This document shows, piece by piece, positions 18,301-24,805 of a stretch of DNA of 26,508 bases; position 1 is the stretch's first letter, and each line of letters begins with the position of its first letter. The translations under genes were made by a program, and so were the position numbers. The DNA lies in NCBI GenBank assembly GCA_015520475.1, contig WAQA01000227.1, positions 1 through 26,508 of the forward strand. Reading direction: 5' to 3'. This DNA is from Candidatus Bathyarchaeota archaeon. Its GTDB lineage: Archaea; Thermoproteota; Bathyarchaeia; Bathyarchaeales; WAQA01. The notes beneath the pieces were generated by a model. The model saw nothing but the letters and a program-made list of their open reading frames with translations, ran no database searches and was not told where the DNA came from.

Positions 18301-18677
18301 CTTAACGCTCTCTGCTTACATTTCTTGACGAATTCTGATATGCCGAACCTCTCTATATCCCTCTTAGTCTTAAACTTTAATTCCCTCTCAACCTCAACCT
18401 CTATCCATAGGCCCTGACAATCAAATCCGTTCTGGTATCTCAGCTCATATCCACGCATCGCCTTGTATCGCTGGAACAGGTCCTTATATGTTCTTCCCCA
18501 TGCATGATGGACGCCCATAGGATTATTCGCTGTTATAGGCCCATCCATAAATGACCATCTAGGCTTACCTCTATTAAGCTCCACACGTTTCCTGAATGCA
18601 TCTGTCTCCTTCCAGAACCTTAATATTCTATGCTCTATCTTCGGGAAATCCACGTTCGGCTTCACTTCCTTAAACAT
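15342..18677 (-). CDS. ileS: Isoleucyl-tRNA synthetase, form with GVHH in place of HIGH
   Basis: Attaches isoleucine to tRNA-Ile. The 1111-aa protein has the class I catalytic core, an editing domain (about 235-390, with TTPWTLTSN and DEVSEEEGTGIVHIAPGCG), and the KMSKS-region motif EMHKSWGN (661-668). A helical anticodon-binding region and a C-terminal extension (about 920-1111) follow. The HIGH signature reads G-V-H-H (55-58, in NPMGVHHAWGR) instead of HxGH. Cysteine pairs at 227/230, 440/443, 529/531 and 571/574 suggest zinc ribbons. The ITANNPMGVHHAWGR signature is one I associate with a distinct, largely bacterial group of IleRS, so transfer is possible. The ATG is preceded by GAAGGG. 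The gene stands alone and converges on the transporter gene. Confidence 0.93.
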   Translation of the reverse strand: MFKEVKPNVDFPKIEHRILRFWKETDAFRKRVELNRGKPRWSFMDGPITANNPMGVHHAWGRTYKDLFQRYKAMRGYELRYQNGFDCQGLWIEVEVERELKFKTKRDIERFGISEFVKKCKQRALRYAAIQTEQSIRLGYWMDWDDPNFLRYLADELEDPQKVVTIQTRSGPLTDTVERIVGMLGSPELGGSYFTFSDENNYMIWNVLKKCHERGWIYKGRDVMPWCPRCSTALSQHEIVTEGYKELTHPALTVMFPITGRENEFLLVWTTTPWTLTSNVAAAVHPEITYVKINYEGKIFYLAKATLKNVIKGEYEVLEEIKGRDMEGWRYSGPYDELPLPKEMGVKEAHRVILWDEVSEEEGTGIVHIAPGCGKEDFELGKIYGLPEVAPLDEYGVFIEGFGWLTGTHVYDSAKPIIEDLKKKGILFRVEDYTHRYPVCWRCSSELVFRLVDEWFISMGKKLDKPLNELTDEEKRENLRYQIMESAMQVRWIPEFGLQQELDWLQNMDDWMISKKRYWGLALPIWECSRCGNFEVIGSKEELKEKAVEGWEIFEGHTPHRPWIDAVKIKCSRCGSKMSRIPDVGNPWLDAGIVAFSTLNYRRDRDYWRKWFPADFICESLPGQFRNWFYSMLAMSTILEGCAPFKVCFGHGLVLAEDGREMHKSWGNAIWFDEAVENMGADVMRWMYCTNRPETNLLFGYNRADEIKRRFLIPLWNIYSFFVTYARLDRWTPKDMVEEYSLLDRWILSKLQVLIKEVTGFLDNYDPYDAAKSIERFVNELSTWYIRRSRRRFWKSEADLDKKAGYTTLYICLTTLIKLLAPFIPFLTEEIYQNIVRSVNPEAPESVHHNDWPTPNEEMIDEDLMRSMDIVVKVCGMGRSARSKAGIKLRQPLTMIRVIAEKALLDRIKSLENLIKDELNVKKVEFSEDRRDLIDYEIRLKTEVLGRRYGRLFPKIKSAISRIPPEEIISKLRENGSVKVKVDGDEVELSMEEVEILENAKENFSVVEEDNILVGVDTTITEQLKREGLARDIVRRIQNQRKEAGFNIDDRIFTYYEAGPKLREVFKEYGDYIASETLSVEIYEEKPPSEAAVSEYRLDGEKLRIGLIKAS

Positions 18678-18861
18678 GTACCCTTCTATTCCCCCGCGAA
18701 TCTATAGTTGTCCATTACGCGTCAATCTTCTCTGATGTGGGGGGGAACTCTTCAATCTATCTCTTATTTCTTGTCCGATTTAAGCCTAAAAGCTCTCCAT
18801 GAATATAAGCGTTTATCTCTTTCTGCTATTAGATTCTCCTCTATCGTTATTGGCTGGTACA

Positions 18862-18869
18862 TTTATATC
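18862..18869 (+). promoter_or_regulatory. Candidate TATA box for the SWIM-protein gene
   Basis: TTTATATC lies 40 bp before an ATG at 18909, and GGTGA (about 18897-18901) follows it. This arrangement supports starting the gene at 18909 instead of at the far-upstream ATG of the open frame. Confidence 0.4.
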
Positions 18870-18908
18870 TCCTCCGGATCATATAGATTCTGTAGCGGTG
18901 ATTCATGG

Positions 18909-19136
18909 ATGCCCCTTGAGGCTATAGTCAAGAAAGCCCAGAAGCTGATGCGTAGTAGGAGGATTGAGAGGATAGGTGACGGAGTATATAATGTGATTGG
19001 GGATCACGGCACCTATACCGTTGTGGAGAGGATGGATGGATCTGTCCTATGCAACTGTCCAGGCTTTGCTAGAAATAGGATATGCTCCCATTCCCTGGCT
19101 GTTATGTTGCTGAGGGGGAAGGCTAGAAGAGTTTAG
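18909..19136 (+). CDS. Small SWIM zinc-finger protein
   Basis: A 75-aa protein with one SWIM zinc-binding motif, C-x-C-x8-C-x-H, using Cys48, Cys50, Cys59 and His61 (CNCPGFARNRICSH). SWIM domains bind DNA or proteins; in archaea small SWIM proteins occur alone or beside Rad51-paralogue genes, but no such partner is visible here. The frame stays open back to an ATG at 18708 (142 aa), yet those 67 extra residues have no domain-like character and include the TATA-like sequence at 18862. I therefore chose the ATG at 18909, with GGTGA upstream. The next gene is prf1, 136 bp downstream with its own candidate promoter. Confidence 0.75.
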   Translation: MPLEAIVKKAQKLMRSRRIERIGDGVYNVIGDHGTYTVVERMDGSVLCNCPGFARNRICSHSLAVMLLRGKARRV

Positions 19137-19161
19137 AATTAAAAAGGGAGGAGAGAAGATA

Positions 19162-19169
19162 TTTTTATA
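19162..19169 (+). promoter_or_regulatory. Candidate TATA box for prf1
   Basis: TTTTTATA follows a purine-rich GAGAGAAGAT stretch resembling a BRE. Initiation about 25 bp downstream would leave a leader of about 80 nt before the prf1 ATG. Confidence 0.35.
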
Positions 19170-19272
19170 GGAGATATTCGTGGAAGTATCGAGGCTGAGA
19201 AGGTTAAATTGATTGGATGCTCAGTTCAGTAGAGGCTGGAGACATCCATAGGATTAATTTGAGGAATCTACG

Positions 19273-20529
19273 ATGGATAAGAGAACATCCCTTGAAAGAT
19301 ACCGGTTAAAGAAGATACTGGATAACCTTGCATCTAAGCAGGGTAGGGGAACAGAGCTTGTATCATTATATGTTCCCCCTGGAAGACAGATAAGTGAAGT
19401 AGTTGCTATGCTAAAGCAGGAGTGGGGTACAGCCTCAAACATAAAATCGAACACAACGAGGAAGAATGTTCAGGACGCCATCGTCAAGGTTATGCAACGG
19501 CTTAAACTCTTCAGTAGGGTTCCAGATACGGGTCTGGTAATCTTCTCCGGGGCTATACCGCAGAATGGTCCTGGAAGCGAGAGAATAGAAACATACGTTG
19601 TTATCCCTCCTGAACCAGTACACATCTACCTCTATCGGTGTGATGCAAGGTTCTACACTGAATATTTACAGGAGTTCCTGAAGGAGAGGGAAACGTATGG
19701 AATAATCGTTCTGGACTCAAGCGGGGCAACCTTCGCAACCCTCAAAGGTAAACGCTTAGAGATTGTTAGGGAGATAACCTCTGGAATTCCAGGTAAGCAT
19801 AGGGCTGGGGGACAATCAGCTAGAAGATTTGAGAGGATAAGAGAGGCTAGGCTGATAGACTTCTTTAAACGTGTAGGGGAGTACGCTGACAAGATCTTCC
19901 TGCCGATCCAAGATCTAAAGGGGATAATCATCGGTGGACCTGGACCTACAAAATACGACTTCGAAAAGGGTAACTACTTGAATTATATGTTGCGGGAGAA
20001 GATAATCGCTACGATTGACACTGCATATATCGGGGAGCAGGGGGTTGAGGAGATAGTTGATAAGGCCCCGGAAATACTTAAACATGTAAGATATATTGAA
20101 GAGAAGAGGATCATGCAGAAGTTTCTCTATGAGGTAGGGCATGATACTGGATTGGCAACGTATGGCGAGAGAGATGTTAGGGAAGCGTTGCAGATGGGTA
20201 TAGTGGAGACCCTCCTCCTATCAGAGGCTCTTGACACGGTCAGAATATCCATTAAATGTTCATCATGCAACTACACTTATGAGAAGACCATGAAGAGTGT
20301 TGCTGCTAGGAGCTTTGAGCAGAGCCTAAGCGGAAAGCCATGTCCAAAATGTAACGTTCCAACATTACAGGTTGTAGAGAACAAGGAGATTCTCGATGAA
20401 CTTGCTGAGCTGGCTGAGAAGGCAGGGGCTAACGTTGAGATAATATCGACTGAGACTGAGGAGGGGGAGATGCTTAAGAAATCGTTCGGTGGAGTAGCAG
20501 CTATCTTAAGGTTTAAGCCTCCAAGATAG
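19273..20529 (+). CDS. prf1: Peptide chain release factor 1 (aRF1)
   Basis: Recognises all three stop codons and triggers peptide release on the ribosome. All hallmark motifs are present: NIKS (56-59) and YxCxxxF (YRCDARF, 121-127) for stop-codon reading in domain 1, and GGQ (179-181, within AGGQSARRF) for hydrolysis. A four-Cys mini-domain (CSSC and CPKC) sits in domain 3. At 418 aa it has the normal archaeal length. The ATG is preceded by GAGGA with 7 nt spacing. No intergenic partner such as aPelota is adjacent. Confidence 0.97.
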   Translation: MDKRTSLERYRLKKILDNLASKQGRGTELVSLYVPPGRQISEVVAMLKQEWGTASNIKSNTTRKNVQDAIVKVMQRLKLFSRVPDTGLVIFSGAIPQNGPGSERIETYVVIPPEPVHIYLYRCDARFYTEYLQEFLKERETYGIIVLDSSGATFATLKGKRLEIVREITSGIPGKHRAGGQSARRFERIREARLIDFFKRVGEYADKIFLPIQDLKGIIIGGPGPTKYDFEKGNYLNYMLREKIIATIDTAYIGEQGVEEIVDKAPEILKHVRYIEEKRIMQKFLYEVGHDTGLATYGERDVREALQMGIVETLLLSEALDTVRISIKCSSCNYTYEKTMKSVAARSFEQSLSGKPCPKCNVPTLQVVENKEILDELAELAEKAGANVEIISTETEEGEMLKKSFGGVAAILRFKPPR

Positions 20530-20626
20530 ATTATGAAAAGTAGAGAATCATCTTATACTTGAGAAAAGATTTACTCTAAGTTACGGTCAGATACATTATG
20601 GATGAATCATGTCAGCGTGATCAACC

Positions 20627-21010
20627 ATGTCAGATCTAGAGTTGGAGATTATAAGACGGAGGAAGATGATGAGGCTGAGGAGGCTTATGGAGAAGAGGAG
20701 GGAAGAGAATGCTAAGAAGGAGGAGAGCGTTGATTCAGGAGAGGTTCTTAAGCGGTTCCTGACTGGAAGGGCTCCTGAGGTTCTCGAGGCTGCACGTCTA
20801 CAATATCCGCGGGTCACTAGACATATAGAAAGAATCCTAGCTGATATGATACTGAAAGGAAAAATAAAGAAGAAGATTGGCGGAGAGGAGCTATACAGCC
20901 TCTTTATGAGGCTAGGTTTAAGGGTTAAACTGAAAACACATATCATGATCCAGAGACATGGAGAAATAAAGAGTTTAGAGGAGAGTGTAAGAGAGAAGCT
21001 CTCAGAATGA
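20627..21010 (+). CDS. PDCD5-family DNA-binding protein
   Basis: A small basic helical protein of the PDCD5/TFAR19 family (archaeal members include MTH1615). The start MSDLELEIIRRRKMMRL matches the family's N-terminal helix, a charged linker follows (about 24-40), and the three-helix core covers about 42-105 (VLKRFLTGRAPEVLEAARLQ, RHIERILADMILKGKI, EELYSLFMRLG). The tail after 105 is longer than in most members. It probably binds double-stranded DNA, but its cellular role is not firmly known. The ATG start has GTGAT about 6-10 nt upstream. It stands between prf1 and the cdh operon on the same strand. Confidence 0.8.
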   Translation: MSDLELEIIRRRKMMRLRRLMEKRREENAKKEESVDSGEVLKRFLTGRAPEVLEAARLQYPRVTRHIERILADMILKGKIKKKIGGEELYSLFMRLGLRVKLKTHIMIQRHGEIKSLEESVREKLSE

Positions 21011-21114
21011 AGGATCCAACGATTCCCTAACTCCTTTTACATTACCGTTAAATCTCCAAATAGATCTAGCCGTCCATCATCTTCTCTGCCATGGTGACTC
21101 TTCACGAAAAAGAT

Positions 21115-21138
21115 AAGGTTAAATAATCTTTTAACTTT
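21115..21138 (+). promoter_or_regulatory. Promoter region of the cdh operon with an overlapping palindrome
   Basis: GTTAAATA (21118-21125) after AAAAAGATAAG looks like a BRE/TATA pair about 60 bp before the cdhA TTG; TCTATAAT (21142-21149) is an alternative box closer to the start. AAGGTTAAA (21115-21123) and TTTAACTTT (21130-21138) form an inverted repeat with one mismatch and a 6-bp centre that overlaps the first box. It could be a repressor or activator site, or simply AT-rich chance. Confidence 0.35.
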
Positions 21139-21183
21139 ATTTCTATAATCCATTCAGAAGTTGTTATAGGACAGTGCATATAC

Positions 21184-24100
21184 TTGTCAGAGGGAAGGGT
21201 AAGGGTCAGATTTAAAGAGTTAAAGAGCGATCTAGGTGTACTGAAAGATTTTGAGTTGTCCATCGGAAAGATAGTTGAGGATTCTTGGGCCGAGAAGATG
21301 GGTCCAACACCATTTCCTTCAGTAACGGATCTCAGAGAATGGGACTTTAAACTTCTTAAGAGGTATCGTCCATTCTACATGCCCTTCTGCGATCTATGCT
21401 GTCTCTGCATCGACTATGATATGCCCCTCACTTTAGGCGACGGCTCAACCGTTCAGATAGGTAGATTCGTTGAGGAGCTCTCTGGAACCAACCGGAAACC
21501 AGAGAACCATCAAGTTTTAAGTTTTGATCTGGATAATGTCTCCGTTAAGAGGAAGAGGGTGAAGAATATATTCAGGCATCCTGCCCCTCCAATACTTCTC
21601 GAAGTATCTACGAGGGGTGGTAGGCGGATACGGTTAACGCCGAACCATAAAATATTGGCTGAGAGAGGATGCGCTCTTGAGTGGGTTAGGGCGGACGAGC
21701 TTGAAGAAGGAGACGTTCTAATAGTTGTTGGTGATATGTGTGAAGATGGCTCCTCGATCAGAGACTGTGAACAATTGGATGATAGGCTTCCGAAGATTGT
21801 AGGTGTACTCTTAAAGGAGTGTAGAGAAACCCTTAGAGTATCAATGTCAGATCTACCGATTGATCAAGATGAGATTCTAAAATGGGAGTCCGGAGATGCC
21901 CATCCATCTAGACATAAGATCGAGAGGGTTATCAAATCTCTTGAGGAGATGATGGACGGCTATGAAGAGAAGGCAGGTATAATCGAGAGGCTTGAAAGAT
22001 GGCTTAAGTCTCCAGTCTCAATAGATGAAGTAGCGTCTATAAGGGTCGCCGGGTCAAGGAACGGTGAAGTTTATAACCTAGAAGTGGAGGACACACACAA
22101 TTATATCATTGATGGAATAGTAGCTCAGAACTGTACCTTCGGGAAATGCGATTTGACAGGAGATAAGAGGGGTGCCTGCGGGTTAAACATGGCTGCTCAG
22201 CAGTCACGTATCGTTCTACTGGCCTGCTGTATAGGGGCGTCAGCGCATATAGCCCATGCAAGACATCTAATAAATCATCTCATAGAAAGGTTCGGGTATA
22301 ACCATCCGATCGACGTAGGCGGAGTTAACGTTGAACTTGAAGCTCCGATAACAAGGCTGGTATGTGGGATAAGGCCTAGAACACTCGGCGACTTGGAGGA
22401 TGTACTGAATTATCTTGAGGAGCAGCTAACACATCTCCTCTCATCCACATGTACTGGACAGGAAGGAAGTAACCTCGACCTAGAATCGAAGGTTCTTCAT
22501 GCAGGGATGATTGATCATCTAGGCATGGAGATAGCGGATATAGCGCAGATAGCCGCCTACAACTTTCCAAAGGCAGATCCTGAAGCTCCACTTGCAGATA
22601 TAGGGTTCGGAGTAGTTGACTCCCTCAAACCAGTCATCCTTGTGATTGGACATAATGTTCCACCAGCCATAGAAATAGTTGATTACTTGACCGATAATGG
22701 ATTATACGATAAAGTTGAAGTTACAGGTTTATGCTGCACATCCCATGACCTAACCAGATATGACCCCAAAACAAAGATAGTTGGCCCCATCTCATGGCAG
22801 CTGAGATTTATAAGAAGCGGAGTGCCCGACGTAATAGTGATTGATGAACAATGTATAAGGGCTGACGTTCTTGAGGAGGCTAAGAAGGTTAAGGCTCCTC
22901 TAATAGCGACAAACGAGAAGAACTGTCTAGGTCTTCCAGACAGGACAGGTGACGATCCAGACGATATTGTAAGAGATCTAATTAACAGAAAGATTCCTGG
23001 AGCCCTCATACTTGATCCGGTGAAGGTTGGAGAGGTCTCTGTAAAAGCAGCCTTATCGATTGCTCCTGAAAGGAGAAAGTTCAAGGCTATACCGGACGTA
23101 AGCGATGTAATTGAAGGCGGCAGGAGATGTAGGAGATGCGGGGAATGTAGACGGGCATGCCCAAACGATCTGGATATCCCATCAGCAATGGTTGAGGCGG
23201 CTGATGGGAACCTTGAGGGATTAGCGTTACTTTATGAGAGATGTATTGGATGTGCACGTTGTGAGAGGGCGTGTCCACTCAACCTTCCACTTCACAGCTT
23301 CATTTTAAAGGCTGCCGAGAAGAAGCTCAAGGAGGAGAAGTATAAGATAAGGACTGGGAGAGGAGCGATCCAGGACATTGAGATAAGAGAGGTTGGAAGG
23401 CCAATAGTCTTCGGTGAGATTCCAGGGGTTATAGCGTTTGTTGGATGCGCAAACTATCCGAATGGAAGCGTTGAAGTAGCCGAGATGGCTATGGAATTCG
23501 CTAAGAGAAGATATATTGTTCTTACTTCAGGATGCGCTGCGATGTCAACAGCCATGTTTAAGGATGAGGAGGGCAGAAGCCCCTATGAGATGTTCTCCGG
23601 AAGATTTGATGCTGGCGGAATAATAAATGTCGGCTCATGCATCGCCAACTCCCACATAGCAGGTGCGGTAATAAAGATTGCCAGTATCTTCGCAAAGAAG
23701 AGGCTGAGAGGAAACTATGAGGAGATAGCCGATTACATCTTGAATAGGATAGGAGCTGTAGGGGTTGCCTGGGGAGCAATGTCCCAGAAGGCCGCGTCTA
23801 TAGCAAGTGGCTTCTGGCGTCTAGGGGTTCCAGTCATAGTTGGCCCTCACGGAACCAAATATAGACGTATGCTGCTTGGAAGAAAGGATAAAGTTGATGA
23901 CTGGCTCGTCTACGATGCTAGGACAGGGGAGAAGGTGTATGTGGGCCCAGCCCCTGAACATCTCTTCTACGCTGCTGAAACGAAGGAGGAGGCTATGGTG
24001 ATGACTGCTAAGTTATGTATGCGGCCTAACGACACTGCCAAGGGAAGATCAATCAAATTGACACATTACATAGATCTAAGCAAGCGGCTTCTAGGTATTA

Positions 24101-24255
24101 TGCCTGAGGATATTCACCTCTTCATACGAACCCCAGCTGACATCCCAATCACAATGAAGGATGAAATCATGAAGATTCTGAAGGAGAAGGGATGGAAGGA
24201 GCAGAGGATTCCAGATCCAACCTTGCTTCCAAGAATGGTGAGGAGGCAGCATTGA
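21184..24255 (+). CDS. cdhA: Acetyl-CoA decarbonylase/synthase alpha subunit (CO dehydrogenase), interrupted by an intein
   Basis: Catalytic CO dehydrogenase subunit of ACDS, which interconverts CO2 and CO for acetyl-CoA synthesis or cleavage. The 1023-aa precursor minus a 242-aa intein (residues 75-316) gives 781 aa, a normal CdhA size. The extein junction rejoins the cysteine motif FCDLCCL + CTFGKCDLTGDKRGAC (Cys69, 72, 73, 317, 322, 332). This is followed by the CODH region IGASAHIAHARHL. Two ferredoxin-like sites at Cys649/652/655/659 and Cys687/690/693/697 add electron-transfer clusters typical of the archaeal alpha subunit. The start is a TTG with no strong ribosome binding site. Upstream of the motif is GPTPFP (40-45), as in methanogen CdhA. 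The stop codon abuts the cdhB ATG. Confidence 0.97.
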   Translation: MSEGRVRVRFKELKSDLGVLKDFELSIGKIVEDSWAEKMGPTPFPSVTDLREWDFKLLKRYRPFYMPFCDLCCLCIDYDMPLTLGDGSTVQIGRFVEELSGTNRKPENHQVLSFDLDNVSVKRKRVKNIFRHPAPPILLEVSTRGGRRIRLTPNHKILAERGCALEWVRADELEEGDVLIVVGDMCEDGSSIRDCEQLDDRLPKIVGVLLKECRETLRVSMSDLPIDQDEILKWESGDAHPSRHKIERVIKSLEEMMDGYEEKAGIIERLERWLKSPVSIDEVASIRVAGSRNGEVYNLEVEDTHNYIIDGIVAQNCTFGKCDLTGDKRGACGLNMAAQQSRIVLLACCIGASAHIAHARHLINHLIERFGYNHPIDVGGVNVELEAPITRLVCGIRPRTLGDLEDVLNYLEEQLTHLLSSTCTGQEGSNLDLESKVLHAGMIDHLGMEIADIAQIAAYNFPKADPEAPLADIGFGVVDSLKPVILVIGHNVPPAIEIVDYLTDNGLYDKVEVTGLCCTSHDLTRYDPKTKIVGPISWQLRFIRSGVPDVIVIDEQCIRADVLEEAKKVKAPLIATNEKNCLGLPDRTGDDPDDIVRDLINRKIPGALILDPVKVGEVSVKAALSIAPERRKFKAIPDVSDVIEGGRRCRRCGECRRACPNDLDIPSAMVEAADGNLEGLALLYERCIGCARCERACPLNLPLHSFILKAAEKKLKEEKYKIRTGRGAIQDIEIREVGRPIVFGEIPGVIAFVGCANYPNGSVEVAEMAMEFAKRRYIVLTSGCAAMSTAMFKDEEGRSPYEMFSGRFDAGGIINVGSCIANSHIAGAVIKIASIFAKKRLRGNYEEIADYILNRIGAVGVAWGAMSQKAASIASGFWRLGVPVIVGPHGTKYRRMLLGRKDKVDDWLVYDARTGEKVYVGPAPEHLFYAAETKEEAMVMTAKLCMRPNDTAKGRSIKLTHYIDLSKRLLGIMPEDIHLFIRTPADIPITMKDEIMKILKEKGWKEQRIPDPTLLPRMVRRQH
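21406..22131 (+). mobile_element. Mini-intein in CdhA (242 residues, no homing endonuclease)
   Basis: A self-splicing protein element predicted to excise from the CdhA precursor. Block A starts at Cys75 (CIDYDMPLTLGDG). Block B has TPNH (152-155) within RIRLTPNHKILAE. Block F/G is EVYNLEVEDTHNYIIDGIVAQN, ending in Asn316 and followed by Cys317 as the +1 nucleophile. Removing it joins L74 to C317 and restores an uninterrupted CdhA cysteine motif. The central segment (about 188-285) has no LAGLIDADG blocks. Residues about 204-255 instead read like an XRE-type helix-turn-helix (IVGVLLKECRETL, then ILKWESGDAHPS). Four additional internal cysteines are present (163, 186, 195, 213). The penultimate residue is Gln315, not the common His. 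Base composition resembles the host gene. Confidence 0.93.
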
Positions 24256-24804
24256 ATGTATAGGTTTCCAGAGCCATGGCAGACAGCTGAGGTTCCAGGA
24301 CCAAAGAAGGCGATGGTTATAACCAAACCAGAAGTAGTCTCATCCATGATCAAGAAGGCTAAAAATGTTCTGATAATTGTTGGTCATGAAGCAGCCGATA
24401 TAAGATTTAGCGATGGAAGATCCATGATAGACTACATAATTGAAGTTGCAGAGAAGGCTAATGCCAATGTGGTGGCGACGGCTCACACACCTAAAGAGTT
24501 CATCAAGAGAGGATTCGAGATTGACGCTTGGATGCCTGCAGTCGAGATAGCTGATAGGCTTGCCGATCCAGAGTGGAATGGAATAGATGGACGTGGAGCC
24601 CCCGACCTTGCAGTATTCACTGGAATCCCATATTATATGGAATGGCTCATCCTATCAGGCCTGAAACATTTCTCCCCTAAACTTAAGACCATCTCTCTGG
24701 ATATGCATTATCAGCCGCATGCGTCATGGTCATTCCCTAACCTATCATCTAAGGAATGGGAAGAAAACCTTAAAGCCATATTAAAAGATTTGGGAGGAAA
24801 ATGA
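24256..24804 (+). CDS. cdhB: Acetyl-CoA decarbonylase/synthase epsilon subunit
   Basis: Small subunit that pairs with CdhA in the alpha2-epsilon2 CO dehydrogenase component of ACDS. The 182-aa length and the segments VPGPKKAMVITKPEVVSSMI, LIIVGHEAAD (a Rossmann-like strand-loop) and IPYYMEWLILSGLKHF match the family. There are no Cys clusters, as expected. The fold is of the DHS-like NAD/FAD-binding type, and the subunit is thought to bind flavin or aid electron flow, though that role is not settled. The ATG follows the cdhA stop without a gap, so translation is probably coupled. Confidence 0.95.
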   Translation: MYRFPEPWQTAEVPGPKKAMVITKPEVVSSMIKKAKNVLIIVGHEAADIRFSDGRSMIDYIIEVAEKANANVVATAHTPKEFIKRGFEIDAWMPAVEIADRLADPEWNGIDGRGAPDLAVFTGIPYYMEWLILSGLKHFSPKLKTISLDMHYQPHASWSFPNLSSKEWEENLKAILKDLGGK

Positions 24805-24805
24805 A

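Noticed and set aside
15342..18677. Possible intein or insertion in the 1111-aa IleRS
   Set aside because: No intein blocks are present; the extra segments (about 152-190 and the zinc ribbons) look like normal features of this IleRS group.
18708..18908. N-terminal 67 codons of the open frame before the SWIM gene
   Set aside because: Composition does not look coding, a TATA-like box lies inside, and the ATG at 18909 has better initiation signals.
18678..18908. Possible tRNA or small RNA in the longest intergenic stretch
   Set aside because: No cloverleaf with GTTCNANNC T-loop, CCA-like acceptor or C/D box pair could be found by eye.
19137..19272. Possible structured leader or riboswitch before prf1 (GGATG...CATCC pairing)
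   Set aside because: Only one short 5-bp pairing over a 30-nt loop; nothing matching a known riboswitch.
21406..22131. Possibility that the CdhA insertion is an ordinary inserted domain retained in the protein
   Set aside because: Its ends match intein blocks A and G with Cys1, terminal Asn and +1 Cys, and it breaks a cluster-binding motif that is restored exactly on removal.
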